Source: Blastochloris tepida (lineage in GTDB: Bacteria; Pseudomonadota; Alphaproteobacteria; Rhizobiales; Xanthobacteraceae). From it: a DNA stretch of 64,000 nt. The notes beneath the pieces are model-generated. The model had not been told where the DNA came from, searched no databases, and saw nothing but the letters and a program-made list of their open reading frames with translations. This document shows, one piece after another, positions 22,692 through 33,455 of this stretch (its first letter is position 1; the number at the start of each line of letters is the position of its first letter). Location of the stretch: assembly GCF_003966715.1 (NCBI RefSeq), contig NZ_AP018907.1, forward strand, positions 2,902,001-2,966,000, written 5' to 3'. The translations under genes were made by a program, and so were the position numbers.

Positions 22692-22813
22692 GACGGTCCC
22701 GTAGCGAGCCCTTGCCCATTCGGAAATATCGGCCCCGTGGGAAATATTGCTACTTCTTGCTACCGAATGCCAGCAGGCATCGCCCGCGTCGGACGAAATG
22801 GCGCAGCGTCACC

Positions 22814-23055
22814 CGTCGTCCCGGACGGCGCAGGATGCGCAGCATCCGACGCCGAGCCGGGACCGTTTTCCGCTTCACGTCGTCCCGGACGGCGCAGGGT
22901 GCGCAGCATCCGGCGCCGAGCCGGGACCGATTTCAGAAAGGGGCGCCCTTTTCCGGATGACGGTCCCGGGTCGCGCGGCTGCCGCCGCTTGCCCGGGACG
23001 ACAGACCACGAAGATGTACGCTCCCGGGTCTCGCTCACGCTCGCCCGGGACGACG
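22814..23055. repeat. Dispersed GTCGTCCCGG repeat cluster (tandem units plus inverted arm)
   Basis: A unit beginning CGTCGTCCCGGACGGCGCAGG occurs at 22814 and again at 22878 (64-bp period, a few mismatches), each ending GAGCCGGGACCG. The opposite arm (ACGGTCCCGGGTC ... CGCCCGGGACGAC) follows at 22959-23052. The whole could fold into long hairpins. The same modules recur at 23633-24005 and 24920-25080. Confidence 0.85.
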
Positions 23056-23076
23056 ACCCAACCCTTTCGGGCGCGC

Positions 23077-23580
23077 TCAGCCCTTTATCGGCGGCCAGCC
23101 ATAGCGCGGCACCTCGGCCTTGTAGCGGCGATAGTCGTCGCCGAACTTGGCTTCGAGGTAGCGCTCCTCGCGCAGCACCACGCCGTAATGCAGCACCAGC
23201 GCCGCCGGCACCGCCATCACGATCAGCCAGTCCGAGGCCAACGCCAGCGCCAGCCCCACCAGCAGCAGGATCAGGCCGACATACATCGGGTTGCGCACGC
23301 GGCCATAGAGGCCGGTGGTCACCAGCGCCGTGCTCGGCCGCCAGGGCAGCGGCGTGGTGCCCGCCGCCTTGAAGCCGCGCTCGCCCGAGAGCGCCAGCGC
23401 CACGGCGGCGGCGATCAGCGGCGCCGCCAGGATCTGGCGGAGAAAGAAGCCGATGGCCGGCAGCACCGTGCTCGGCCAAACCATGTCGAGCATGAGCGCC
23501 AGCGCCAGCGCAACAGCCGCGATCACCGGCGGCGGGGCGATGACACCGGCGGTGTCCGGCGCGGTCGGCTGCTCGGCCAT
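23077..23580 (-). CDS. Isoprenylcysteine carboxyl methyltransferase (ICMT)-family membrane protein
   Basis: 167 aa with about four to five membrane helices (VIAAVALALALMLDMVW, ILAAPLIAAAVALAL, LILLLVGLALALA, LIVMAVPAALVLHY). The C-terminal SAM-binding region has GLYGRVRNPMYVG and EERYLEAKFGDDYRRYKAEVPRYGWPP, the hallmark of ICMT/PEMT-like methyltransferases. The bacterial substrate is unknown. The start at 23580 is preceded by GGAGGGGACC. It is flanked on both sides by the dispersed GTCGTCCCGG repeats. Confidence 0.88.
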   Translation of the reverse strand: MAEQPTAPDTAGVIAPPPVIAAVALALALMLDMVWPSTVLPAIGFFLRQILAAPLIAAAVALALSGERGFKAAGTTPLPWRPSTALVTTGLYGRVRNPMYVGLILLLVGLALALASDWLIVMAVPAALVLHYGVVLREERYLEAKFGDDYRRYKAEVPRYGWPPIKG

Positions 23581-23632
23581 GGTCCCCTCCTCGCGTGTCC
23601 TTGCGTGCTGCCCCATCCTTATCACGCGGGCA

Positions 23633-24005
23633 CTGTCGCGTCGTCCCGGCATGCCAAAGGTCGTCGTCCCGGACGGACGCGGAGCGTCCGAGCCGGGACC
23701 GTTTTCAGGACGGGGGCCCTTTTTCGGAGGACGGTCCCGGGTCTCGGCTCCGCCTCGCCCGGGACGACGAACCACGAAGACGGACGGATGGTCCCGGGTC
23801 TTCGCGCTGCGAAGCCCGGGACGACAGGAAAGAAGTCGTCGTCCCGGCCAAGCGGCGGCAGCTACGCGAGCCGGGACCGTTTTCAGGAAGGGGGCCCTTT
23901 CCGGAGGACGGTCCCGGGTCTCGGCTCCGCCTCGCCCGGGACGACGAACCACGAAGACGGACGGTCCCAAGTCTCGCCCACGTTCGCCCGCGACGACGCC
24001 CTTTG
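23633..24005. repeat. Dispersed GTCGTCCCGG repeat cluster, at least two modules
   Basis: A module of about 130 bp runs from TCGTCGTCCCGG, through GAGCCGGGACCGTTTTCAGGA and ACGGTCCCGGGTCTCGGCTC, to CGCCCGGGACGACGA and ACCACGAAGACGGACGG. It occurs at about 23661 and again at about 23836 (175-bp period), with an inverted half (GGTCCCGGGTCTTCGCG ... AAGCCCGGGACGAC) between. Parts are identical to 24900-25080. No gene is present between 23581 and 24231. Confidence 0.85.
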
Positions 24006-24231
24006 GAGCGCCCAGGACGACGCGCGTTCTTACGTCGCACCCGCCGAAAAATGGACGATTTGGTGTCGGCCGGCCGCGATCACGCGTCTGTGATCGAAAA
24101 AAGTCGCACACCCACGCATCCGCTCAAGCTCCTCGGCGTTGCCTCCCCAGAGGTTCGAGCCGTCCGGCCGCGTGCACCGACCCATGACGGGCACAAAGAA
24201 CGACGGGCACCAAGAACCCAGGGAGACCGTC

Positions 24232-24897
24232 ATGCGCCGTTTCGTTTTCGCCTGTGCCTTTGCCGCCACCCTGATCGGAACCGCCGGCATTGCCTCGGCC
24301 GGGCCGGTGAGCGTCGGCGAACCGATGTCGCTCGACCCCGCGGACTATCGCGAGGTGGCGTTCCTGTTCCCGTTCGAGCGCGGGCCCTCGACCTATTACC
24401 GCCAGCCGTCGCAGTCCGGTTACCAGGCCAATTATCAGGCCGAGCCGGCGGCGCGCAGCACCACCCGCACCATGGTCTCCTATGCCGGGCGCGAGGCGCC
24501 GGGAACCATCCTGATCTCGACCACCCAGCGCCGGCTCTATCTGGTGCAGCCCGGCGGGCGGGCGCTGATGTATTCGATCGGCGTCGGCCGCCAGGGCTTC
24601 CAGTGGGGCGGCACCCACAGCGTCAGCCGCAAGGAGGAATGGCCGGACTGGCGGCCGCCGTCGGAAATGCTGAAGCGCCGGCCCGATTTGCCGCGCTACA
24701 TGGCCGGCGGCGAAGACAATCCGCTCGGCGCCCGCGCCATCTATCTCGGCTCGACGCTCTACCGCATCCACGGTTCCAACGAGCCGGAGACCATCGGTCA
24801 GGCCGTCTCCTCGGGCTGCTTCCGCATGCTCAATGCCGACGTGATCGACCTGTACAACCGCGTGCGGCTCGGCGCCAAGGTGGTGGTGATGCGCTGA
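24232..24897 (+). CDS. L,D-transpeptidase (YkuD domain)
   Basis: 221 aa. Signal peptide (FVFACAFAATLIGTAGIASAG), then a Tyr/Gln-rich linker, then a YkuD catalytic domain. GTILISTTQRRLYLVQPGG starts the domain. HGSNEP and SSGCFRM contain the conserved His and nucleophilic Cys that form 3-3 cross-links or attach proteins to peptidoglycan. ATG at 24232 follows AGGGAGACCGTC; an in-frame ATG at 24184 has no such site. Flanked by repeat clusters and monocistronic. Confidence 0.93.
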   Translation: MRRFVFACAFAATLIGTAGIASAGPVSVGEPMSLDPADYREVAFLFPFERGPSTYYRQPSQSGYQANYQAEPAARSTTRTMVSYAGREAPGTILISTTQRRLYLVQPGGRALMYSIGVGRQGFQWGGTHSVSRKEEWPDWRPPSEMLKRRPDLPRYMAGGEDNPLGARAIYLGSTLYRIHGSNEPETIGQAVSSGCFRMLNADVIDLYNRVRLGAKVVVMR

Positions 24898-25085
24898 CCG
24901 GATCCCTTTTCCGGATGGACGGTCCCGGGTCTTCGCGCTGCGAAGTCCGGGACGACATGGGGAGAAGTCGTCGTCCCGGCCAAGCGGCACCAGCCGCGCG
25001 AGCCGGGACCGTTTTCAGGACGGGGACCCTTTCCGGATGACGGTCCCGGGTCTCGGCTCCGCCTCGCCCGGGATGACGAGCCAGG
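24898..25085. repeat. Dispersed GTCGTCCCGG repeat cluster, third locus
   Basis: Contains GGACGGTCCCGGGTCTTCGCGCTGCGAAG, then GAAGTCGTCGTCCCGGCCAAGCGGC, GAGCCGGGACCGTTTTCAGGA, and ACGGTCCCGGGTCTCGGCTCCGCCTCGCCCGGGATGACGA. All are also present in the 23633-24005 cluster. It fills the whole gap between the L,D-transpeptidase and the next gene. Confidence 0.85.
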
Positions 25086-25148
25086 AAACCGGCGCCGCGC
25101 CCGCGATCTTTGCCTTGATCTTTCCCGCCCGCGCCGCGACAGAGGGGC

Positions 25149-26492
25149 ATGACCCCTTCAGCCCGCCTGCAAGCCGCCATCGACATCCTCGCCGACCTCG
25201 ACGCCCGCCGCCGCCCGGCGGCCGAGGCGCTGAAGGACTGGGGCGCCCATCATCGCTTCGCCGGCTCGGGCGACCGCGCCGCCATCGCCGGCCTCGTCTA
25301 TGACGCGCTGCGCCGGCAGGCCTCGGCGACGTGGCTGCTCGATGCGGCGACACCGCGCGCGGTGATGCTGGGCACCCTGCGTCTCGCCCGCGGCCTCGAT
25401 GCCGAGGCCATCGCCCGGCTGTTCGACGGCTCGGCCCACGCCCCTGCCCCGCTGACCGAGTCCGAGCGGGAACGCCTCGCCACCGCGAGCCTCGAAGGCG
25501 CCCCGGCCTGGGTGGCCGGCGACTATCCCGAATGGCTCGACGGCCGGCTGGCGGCGGCGTTCGGCGACGCCCGCATCGAGGAGGCGCGGGCGCTGGCGGC
25601 ACGGGCGCCGCTCGACCTGCGCGTCAACCGGCTGAGGACCGGCCGCGCCGCCGCCAGGGCCGCGCTCGCCCACCTCCATGCCGCCGACACCCCTTGGTCG
25701 CCGGACGGGCTGCGCATCCTCGTGCCGGCCGAGGGCAAGAGCCCGGCGGTGCAGGCCGAGCCCGCTTTCCTCAAGGGGCAGATCGAGATCCAGGACGAGG
25801 GCTCGCAGCTTGCGGCGCTGCTCACCGGCGCCAAGGCCGGCGAACAGGTGCTCGACCTCTGCGCCGGCGGCGGCGGCAAGACGCTGGCGCTCGCCGCGCT
25901 GATGGCCAATCGCGGCCAGGTGTTCGCGTTCGATGCCGACAGCCGCCGGCTCGCGCCGATCTTCGCGCGGCTGGAGCGCGCTTCGACCCGCAACGTCCAG
26001 GTCCGCGCGCCGCGGGGCAAGCAGGACGTGCTGGCCGAGCTTGCCGGCCACATGGATCTGGTGGTGGTCGATGCCCCCTGCACCGGCACCGGCACGTGGC
26101 GCCGCAATCCCGACGCCAAGTGGCGGCTGCGCCCCGGCGCCGTCGAGCAGCGCGTGAAGGAGCAGGCCGAGCTGCTCGATCAGGCCGTCCGCTACGTCAA
26201 GCCGGGCGGACGCATCGCCTACGTCACCTGCTCGGTGCTGCCGGAGGAGAATGAGGGCCAGATCCGCCGCTTCATAGCTGCGACGCCGGGCTGGCGCGCC
26301 GTTGCGCCGGAGAGCGTCGCCGCAACGCTGGCCAAAAGCGCGGCAGCGACTGCAGGCGACGACGCAGCGTCGGCGAACGGCGCCGCAACGTTCGCGGAGG
26401 CGGTGCGCTGCAGTGATGTCGGCCTCACCATGACACCGCTGCGCACCGGCACGGACGGATTCTTCCTGTCTCTCATGACACGCAAGGATTGA
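25149..26492 (+). CDS. RsmB/NOP-family RNA (cytosine-5) methyltransferase
   Basis: 447 aa. The N-terminal part (about 1-150) is helical and NusB-like. The SAM-dependent domain follows: LDLCAGGGGKTLALAA (motif I), VFAFDAD, VVVDAPCTGTGTWRRNPDAKW (motif IV with Cys) and YVTCSVLPEEN (motif VI with the catalytic Cys). These two cysteines define m5C methyltransferases. The rRNA target C967 of E. coli RsmB is the likely substrate, but NOP-type paralogues differ. It lies on the chromosome between guaB and guaA, as in many alphaproteobacteria. Confidence 0.9.
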   Translation: MTPSARLQAAIDILADLDARRRPAAEALKDWGAHHRFAGSGDRAAIAGLVYDALRRQASATWLLDAATPRAVMLGTLRLARGLDAEAIARLFDGSAHAPAPLTESERERLATASLEGAPAWVAGDYPEWLDGRLAAAFGDARIEEARALAARAPLDLRVNRLRTGRAAARAALAHLHAADTPWSPDGLRILVPAEGKSPAVQAEPAFLKGQIEIQDEGSQLAALLTGAKAGEQVLDLCAGGGGKTLALAALMANRGQVFAFDADSRRLAPIFARLERASTRNVQVRAPRGKQDVLAELAGHMDLVVVDAPCTGTGTWRRNPDAKWRLRPGAVEQRVKEQAELLDQAVRYVKPGGRIAYVTCSVLPEENEGQIRRFIAATPGWRAVAPESVAATLAKSAAATAGDDAASANGAATFAEAVRCSDVGLTMTPLRTGTDGFFLSLMTRKD

Positions 26493-26649
26493 AAATACGG
26501 CCAGATTGAGCCTTGCCGCAAAGCCGGCGGGATTTCGCCGGGCCCGGTCAAGATCCCGGCATGAAATCGTCCCTTCGGTGGGGAAGTAATCGGCCGTCCG
26601 GCCGCTGCGGCCGGGGTTTCGTGTTTTCCATCAACGGCCGAGGTCGCCC

Positions 26650-27495
26650 GTGAATTCCGCCCCCCGCGCTTTGGACCACACCACCGCGGACCCGCACGCC
26701 GCCGCGCCGCGCGGCCTGCTCTCCAGGATCGGGCGGGTGGTCACCGTCATGCAGGCGGTCAGCGCCGTGCTGGCGGTGCCGATCGGCGTCACCGGCGCCT
26801 ATTCGGTCTACAACGCCAATCTGTCGACCGCTGCAACCTGCAAGACGCTGCGCGCCTCGCTCGTCGCCACCCTCGACCGCAATGTCGATCCCGACACTCG
26901 CCGCCGGTTGATGCGCCGCGATGTCGAGGCGTTCGCGCAGCAATGCGCCGCGGCCGATCCCGACGCGGTCGAGGTGTTCCGCGCCGAGCTGGCCAAGGCC
27001 GAGGCCGCGCCGGCTGCGGGCCCGGCGCAGGCGGTTACGCAGACAGCGGCGCCTCAGCCCGTCGTGGCTCAACCCGCTCCGCCGCAGGGCGCGGCGCAGC
27101 CGGCCGCCGGGCTCGCGGTGGTGCCGGTGCCGGTGCCGCGCCCGGCGACGCTGCACGCCGCTTTGCCGCGCCGCGAGGCGCCACGCCCGGAGGTGCCGCA
27201 TGCGGAGTCGCCGCGGGTCGAGACGCCGCGGGCTGAGACGCCACACTTTGAGACTCGCCCGGAGACTCGCCCGGCGGTCGAGGCGCCCGTGCCGGCGGTC
27301 CCCGACCTCCCGCCGCCCAGCGCCGCGGCGCCGGTGAAACCGGAGCCGCCGATCGCCTCGCCGCAACCAAAAGGTGTGTGGGGGCCGCTGCGGCCGCCGG
27401 CCGATGTCGGTCCCGCCGCCCCGCCGTCGCCGCCGGCAGAGACCGAAGATCTTTCGCCGCAGACCGTGCTGCGGCTGGGAACCTTGCTGCGCTGA
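26650..27495 (+). CDS. Membrane-anchored Pro/Ala-rich protein, unknown
   Basis: 281 aa from a GTG start. I do not recognise a family. A short cytoplasmic N-terminus is followed by a transmembrane or signal-anchor segment (MQAVSAVLAVPIGVTGAYSVYNA). Next comes a folded-looking part with two cysteines (AATCKTLRAS ... RDVEAFAQQCAAADPD). From about residue 120 to 270 there is a Pro/Ala/Glu-rich linker with repeated PRxE(T/V)P units. It ends LSPQTVLRLGTLLR. The plan resembles the 18759 protein: anchor plus long Pro-rich stalk. Confidence 0.6.
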   Translation: MNSAPRALDHTTADPHAAAPRGLLSRIGRVVTVMQAVSAVLAVPIGVTGAYSVYNANLSTAATCKTLRASLVATLDRNVDPDTRRRLMRRDVEAFAQQCAAADPDAVEVFRAELAKAEAAPAAGPAQAVTQTAAPQPVVAQPAPPQGAAQPAAGLAVVPVPVPRPATLHAALPRREAPRPEVPHAESPRVETPRAETPHFETRPETRPAVEAPVPAVPDLPPPSAAAPVKPEPPIASPQPKGVWGPLRPPADVGPAAPPSPPAETEDLSPQTVLRLGTLLR

Positions 27496-27879
27496 CCGCC
27501 CCGGACGCGCGGCCGGCGCTTCACAGCGCCGCAACCGCGCCGGATGGAGCGGCCGCCCGGCGCGACGGCGGCACCGGGTTTTCCCTCATAAACCTCTGAC
27601 TTGAGTCGATATTTCCCGTTACTGTAGCGGGATACCCTGACACAACCTGCGCCACGCCGGTAGCCTCGAACCGCCGGCTGCGGCACCGGCGCGATTTGCC
27701 GCGCCTGCTTCCCTTTCCAGCCCTATCCCGACTCGCCCGCCGCCGGTGCCAACCGGTAGCGCCTGTAACCTTGTCATAATGTCGCAGGGATCCGGCCGAA
27801 TTGGTCGCATATGATTTCATTAACAACCGACCGCCGATAGAAAACACGGCGGCACTTTGGGGAATACGGGAGGACCAAG
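27496..27879. other. Intergenic, nothing recognised
   Basis: 384 bp upstream of the GNAT gene. AT-richer blocks lie at 27590-27645 and 27770-27850 (for example CATATGATTTCATTAACAACC), the latter a plausible promoter area. One short imperfect hairpin, CCCGTTACTGTAGCGGG, lies at 27618-27634. No gene or repeat family member was identified. Confidence 0.4.
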
Positions 27880-28692
27880 GTGTTCCAAATCGAAGCGATC
27901 GAGCGCGACGCGCTCATCTCCTTGCATCAAAGTGCAACCGACCTCGACCGCAAGGCGGCCGGGCTGTCGATCGAGACCATTGGCGGCACCACCGTATCGA
28001 TCGCCGCCAAGCTGCCGCCCAGCGCCACCGCGGTGAACCGCGCCATCGGCCTCGGCCTCGACCGGCCGGCCGAGCCGGACCTGATCTCGGCCGTGGCCGA
28101 CGCCTATGAGCGCGCGGGCGTCGCCAACTACATCGTCCACTGGCACCCCGACGCCGCGCCGACCCGGGCGGCCAACTGGATCGCCGGGCGCGGTCTGGTG
28201 CGGGCGCCGGGCTGGATGAAGTTCGTGCGCGGGCGCTCCGCCCCGCCGTTGCCCCGGCCCCACCACTTCGACGTGCGGCGGGTCGGTGCCGAGGACGGGC
28301 TGGCCTTCGCGCGCATCATCTGCAGCGCGCTGGGCCTCGGTCAGGCGGCCGAGGGCTGGCTGTCGCGCCTGCCCTCCGCCCCGGGCTGGCACGCCTTCAT
28401 GAGCTTCGCCGACGACAAGCCGGCCGGCGCCGGCGCGGTGTTCATCTCCGGCGAGACCGCTTGGCTCGACTGGTGCGCCACCGCCCGCGACTTCCGCGGC
28501 AAGGGCAGCCATTCGGCGCTGCTGTCGGCGCGCATCACCGCCGCGCTCGACCTCGGCTGCCGGACCATCGCCACCTGCGCGCGGGACGACGAGCCGAGCA
28601 TGGGCGACGACCATTCGTCCTATGCCAACATCGTTCGCGCCGGTTTCCGCGAGAGCTATGTGCGCGACAACTACACGCCGCAGCGAAGCTGA
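27880..28692 (+). CDS. GNAT-family N-acetyltransferase
   Basis: 270 aa from GTG at 27880, with GGGAGGACCAAG upstream. The C-terminal half carries an acetyl-CoA-binding GNAT core: AWLDWCATARDFRGKGSHSALLSARI (motif A, with the R/Q-x-x-G-x-G/A loop as RGKGSH) and SYANIVRAGFRESYVRDNY. The N-terminal 120 residues form a second, more divergent GNAT-like half (NYIVHWHPDAAPTRAANWIAGRGLVR), so a tandem-GNAT protein is possible. Substrate unknown. An intrinsic terminator follows 82 bp after its stop. Confidence 0.85.
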   Translation: MFQIEAIERDALISLHQSATDLDRKAAGLSIETIGGTTVSIAAKLPPSATAVNRAIGLGLDRPAEPDLISAVADAYERAGVANYIVHWHPDAAPTRAANWIAGRGLVRAPGWMKFVRGRSAPPLPRPHHFDVRRVGAEDGLAFARIICSALGLGQAAEGWLSRLPSAPGWHAFMSFADDKPAGAGAVFISGETAWLDWCATARDFRGKGSHSALLSARITAALDLGCRTIATCARDDEPSMGDDHSSYANIVRAGFRESYVRDNYTPQRS

Positions 28693-28774
28693 ACCCGGGC
28701 GAAGGTGAGCCGCTGCGGCAGTGAGCCGGCGTTCGGCTGATCGGGCCGGGTCGCCCTTGTCCCGCTGCCGAAGC

Positions 28775-28797
28775 TCCCCGCCCGAGCGGGGATTTTC
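28775..28797 (+). terminator. Probable intrinsic terminator after the GNAT gene
   Basis: TCCCCGC / GCGGGGA stem with a CCGA loop, followed by TTTTCGG. It lies in the 354-bp gap between the GNAT gene and guaA. The rest of that gap is GC-rich without a recognisable feature. Confidence 0.6.
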
Positions 28798-29046
28798 GGC
28801 GTGAGACCGCCTCCCACGACAATTCCTCCCGGTGCCGGTGCGGGCTGCGCGGCGCCGGGATCGTGCGTGTCCCTCCCCTGACACCCCGTGCCGGCCGCGC
28901 GGGGCTTGACCGCGCGAATGCGGCGCCGCAAGAACCGCCTGAGACCTGCTCCTCGCCGCGCGGCGGCGCGCCCTGCGCCCTCGCCGCGCCCGTCCGACAG
29001 CATCCCCTCAGGCGGCCGACAGTCAGCGGCCCGGAACCGACGGCAC

Positions 29047-30624
29047 ATGACCCAGGCGGCTTCTCTCCAAGATTCGCTCCACGACAAGATCCTCATCGTC
29101 GATTTCGGCTCCCAGGTGACCCAGCTCATCGCCCGCCGGGTACGGGAGGAAGGGGTCTATTGCGAGATCGTGCCGTTCCAGGCCGCCGAAGCCGCCTTTG
29201 CGGCGATGCGGCCGATCGGCGTCATCCTGTCGGGCGGCCCGGCCTCGGTGACCGAGATGGCCTCGCCGCGGGCGCCGCAGGCGATTTTTGACGCCGGCGT
29301 GCCGGTGCTCGGCATCTGCTATGGCGAGCAGACCATGGTGGCCCAGCTCGGCGGCACGGTGGAGGGCGGCCACCACCGCGAATTCGGCCGCGCCGAGGTG
29401 GAGGTGACCGCCGAATCCGCGCTGTTCGACGGCGTGTGGCGGATGGGCGAGAAGTATCCGGTGTGGATGAGCCATGGCGACCGCGTCACGGCCCTGCCGG
29501 AGGGCTTCTCGGTCATCGGCGTGTCGCCCAACGCGCCGTTCGCGGCCATCGCCGACGAGAAGCGCCGCTTCTTCGGCGTGCAGTTTCACCCGGAAGTTGT
29601 GCACACCCCGCACGGCGGCGCGCTGTTGCGCAATTTCGTCCGCAAGATTGCCGGCGCCAAGGGCGACTGGACCATGCGCGCCTTCAAGGATGAGGCGATC
29701 GCCCGCATCCGCGCGCAGGTTGGCAAGGAGCGGGTGATCTGCGGCCTCTCCGGCGGCGTCGACTCGGCGGTGGCCGCGGTGCTGCTGCACGAGGCGATCG
29801 GCGACCAGCTCACCTGCGTGTTCGTCGACCACGGCCTGCTGCGGGCCGGCGAGGCCAAGAAGGTGGTGGCGCTGTTCCGCCACGCCTACAACATCCCGCT
29901 GGTGCTGGTGGAGGCCGAGGCGCTGTTCCTCAAGGAGCTGGCCGGCGTCACCGATCCCGAGGTCAAGCGCAAGACCATCGGCAAGCTGTTCATCGACGTG
30001 TTCGAGGCGGAGGCGAAAAAGGTCGGCGGCGCCAGCTTCCTCGCCCAGGGCACGCTCTATCCCGACGTCATCGAGAGCGTGTCGTTCACCGGCGGGCCGT
30101 CGGTGACGATCAAGAGCCACCACAATGTCGGCGGCCTGCCCGAACGCATGAACATGAAGCTGGTCGAGCCCCTGCGCGAACTCTTCAAGGACGAGGTGCG
30201 CGCGCTCGGCCGCGAGCTCGGCCTGCCCGAGGTGTTCGTCGGACGCCACCCCTTCCCGGGGCCGGGCCTCGCCATCCGCTGCCCCGGCGAGATCACCAAG
30301 GACAAGCTCGATATCCTGCGCCTCGCTGACGAGATCTTCATCGAGGAGATCCGCCGCGCCGGGCTCTATGACGAGATCTGGCAGGCGTTCGCGGTGCTGC
30401 TGCCGGTGCGCACCGTGGGCGTGATGGGCGACGGGCGCACCTACGACAATGTGGTGGCGCTGCGCGCGGTAACCAGCGTCGACGGCATGACGGCGGACTT
30501 CTACGCCTTCGACATGAAGTTCCTCGCCCACGCCGCGACGCGGATCATCAACGAGGTCAAGGGCGTCAACCGCGTGGTCTATGACGTGACGTCGAAGCCG
30601 CCGGGGACGATCGAGTGGGAGTGA
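29047..30624 (+). CDS. guaA: GMP synthase (glutamine-hydrolysing)
   Basis: 525 aa. It converts XMP to GMP using ATP and glutamine. The class I amidotransferase domain (residues 14-205) has GICYGEQ (nucleophile Cys) and a later FHPEVVHTP (catalytic His). The ATP-pyrophosphatase domain has [14 protein letters not shown], and the dimerisation domain ends KPPGTIEWE. The start at 29047 gives the family N-terminus; upstream codons in the frame are low-complexity. No strong ribosome binding site was seen. The 3' end of guaA is a known integration site for genomic islands, and foreign-looking DNA starts right after the stop. Confidence 0.97.
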   Translation: MTQAASLQDSLHDKILIVDFGSQVTQLIARRVREEGVYCEIVPFQAAEAAFAAMRPIGVILSGGPASVTEMASPRAPQAIFDAGVPVLGICYGEQTMVAQLGGTVEGGHHREFGRAEVEVTAESALFDGVWRMGEKYPVWMSHGDRVTALPEGFSVIGVSPNAPFAAIADEKRRFFGVQFHPEVVHTPHGGALLRNFVRKIAGAKGDWTMRAFKDEAIARIRAQVGKERVICGLSGGVDSAVAAVLLHEAIGDQLTCVFVDHGLLRAGEAKKVVALFRHAYNIPLVLVEAEALFLKELAGVTDPEVKRKTIGKLFIDVFEAEAKKVGGASFLAQGTLYPDVIESVSFTGGPSVTIKSHHNVGGLPERMNMKLVEPLRELFKDEVRALGRELGLPEVFVGRHPFPGPGLAIRCPGEITKDKLDILRLADEIFIEEIRRAGLYDEIWQAFAVLLPVRTVGVMGDGRTYDNVVALRAVTSVDGMTADFYAFDMKFLAHAATRIINEVKGVNRVVYDVTSKPPGTIEWE

Positions 30625-30657
30625 GCGAGGCGACGCCATTTGGCGCCGATCACCCTT

Positions 30658-31344
30658 ATGAATGAGGAATTGCGGCAGATTCCGCAGCGAATTTTTAAGC
30701 TGGCAATCGCGTCTTTAACGCAAGCAAATACGCATGCGGTTTATGTAGATCCTCGCAATGACCACTGGGATGTATTGTCTATCTTAAATGCAGCCCACAC
30801 AGGGGAGCTTTTCTTAAAAACAATAATAGCGCTTGAACACCCTCTTCTTATATTTAGAGAAATATTTAGCATTGACGACGGTTCTTCATCGGATATTGAT
30901 CTTTCTAGCCTTTTACAGAAGGGCAAGACGCATGATTTTGAGAGACTTCCTCAGGTCCTTTGGGTTTCGACTGGAATTCGGTTGCCAAGTCCCTCTTGTT
31001 ACGAGAGATTAAGGCGCGCTCGCAACGCTATCCAGCACTTCTGCGCTCCGAAAGATGTGGAGCTTGGAAGACTCTCCCTGGAGTTTATATATACAATCAT
31101 AGATCCTTTAATATATCAACAATTAGGTATCTGTGCGATAAATTTTCACGAAGACCCGAGCGTTGGTTATGATTACATTGTGCAAAGACTTATAAGAGAG
31201 TCTTTTAAATTTTCGATGCCAGATGATTTTGGTATCACAGAGTTTGATTTGGCAGATGAGTTAGAATCTGTGGGGCAAGCTTATAGGTGTTGGTTCGCTG
31301 GCGAACTCGAACGTATCGGGAAGACAAACCTGCTCAAATTCTAG
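30658..31344 (+). CDS. AT-rich orphan gene with HEPN-like RxxxxH motif
   Basis: 228 aa from ATG 30658; TTG at 30640 is an alternative. GC content is visibly far below the neighbours (about 40-45% by eye) and codon use is unlike them (many ATA, TTA, AGA), so recent transfer is likely. The protein is mainly helical: AAHTGELFLKTIIALEHPLLIF near residue 45 and LRRARNAIQHFCAP at about 118-130. RNAIQH fits the Rx4-6H catalytic motif of HEPN RNases, common in defence and toxin systems. I recall uncharacterised bacterial proteins with the same HTGE and RNxIQHF signatures, but no assigned function. The stop lies 13 bp from the 3' end of vapC on the opposite strand. Confidence 0.75.
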   Translation: MNEELRQIPQRIFKLAIASLTQANTHAVYVDPRNDHWDVLSILNAAHTGELFLKTIIALEHPLLIFREIFSIDDGSSSDIDLSSLLQKGKTHDFERLPQVLWVSTGIRLPSPSCYERLRRARNAIQHFCAPKDVELGRLSLEFIYTIIDPLIYQQLGICAINFHEDPSVGYDYIVQRLIRESFKFSMPDDFGITEFDLADELESVGQAYRCWFAGELERIGKTNLLKF

Positions 31345-31357
31345 CGCGCCCCCCCAC

Positions 31358-31782
31358 TCACCCCACCCCCTGCGTCGGCACGCCCAGGACCGGCCCGGCC
31401 GCGGCGAGGCGCTGGTCGAGCGTCACCACCGTCGCGCCGTGGTCGGAGGCAGTAGCGAGGTGCAGCGCGTCGCCGGCCCTGAGGCCCAGCGCGTGCTGGT
31501 CGACGAACTTCGCCGCCGTCCGGAAATGCCCGCCGGTCACCGGCAGCACGGTGAAGCTGTCCGCGGCCAGCCGGTTGAACATCGCCAGCGCCGCCGCCCG
31601 CTGATCGAGATTGATCTGTCCCGTCCGAAGCTTGATCGCCAAGGCGGAGGACATCTCGGTGATGGTCCAGTCGCTGATGACAAGCTGCGCCGGGTCCTGC
31701 TCTGCCAGCCAGCGCTGAACCCGCGCGGTCGCCGCTTCGTTGGACAGCGCCGCGACGATCAGCGAAGTGTCGAGATAGAGCA

Positions 31783-31783
<1 letters not shown>
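31358..31783 (-). CDS. vapC: VapC-type PIN-domain ribonuclease toxin
   Basis: 141 aa. The PIN-domain acidic residues are visible: [13 protein letters not shown] (first Asp), [11 protein letters not shown] (Glu), [12 protein letters not shown] (Asp) and a C-terminal [11 protein letters not shown]. VapC toxins cleave tRNA or rRNA when free of VapB. The start at 31783 overlaps the vapB stop (ATGA type). GC content is normal for the genome, unlike the AT-rich gene next to it. Confidence 0.92.

Positions 31784-33451
<1,668 letters not shown>

Positions 33452-33455
<4 letters not shown>

Noticed and set aside
22692..24231. Insertion sequence remnants suggested by inverted repeats around the ICMT-family gene
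   Set aside because: No transposase fragment or target-site duplication is visible; the repeats are short intergenic modules.
22814..25085. Possible CRISPR array
   Set aside because: Repeat units are long, of unequal spacing, inverted as well as direct, and there are no unique spacers of constant length nor cas genes.
30640..30657. TTG start at 30640 for the AT-rich gene
   Set aside because: The first six codons are still GC-rich and give no family similarity; ATG at 30658 coincides with the change in composition.
30610..31357. att site direct repeats around the AT-rich gene
   Set aside because: The guaA end (GAGTGGGAGTGA) has no second copy after 31344 that I could find; only a weak reverse-complement resemblance (CCCACTCAC).
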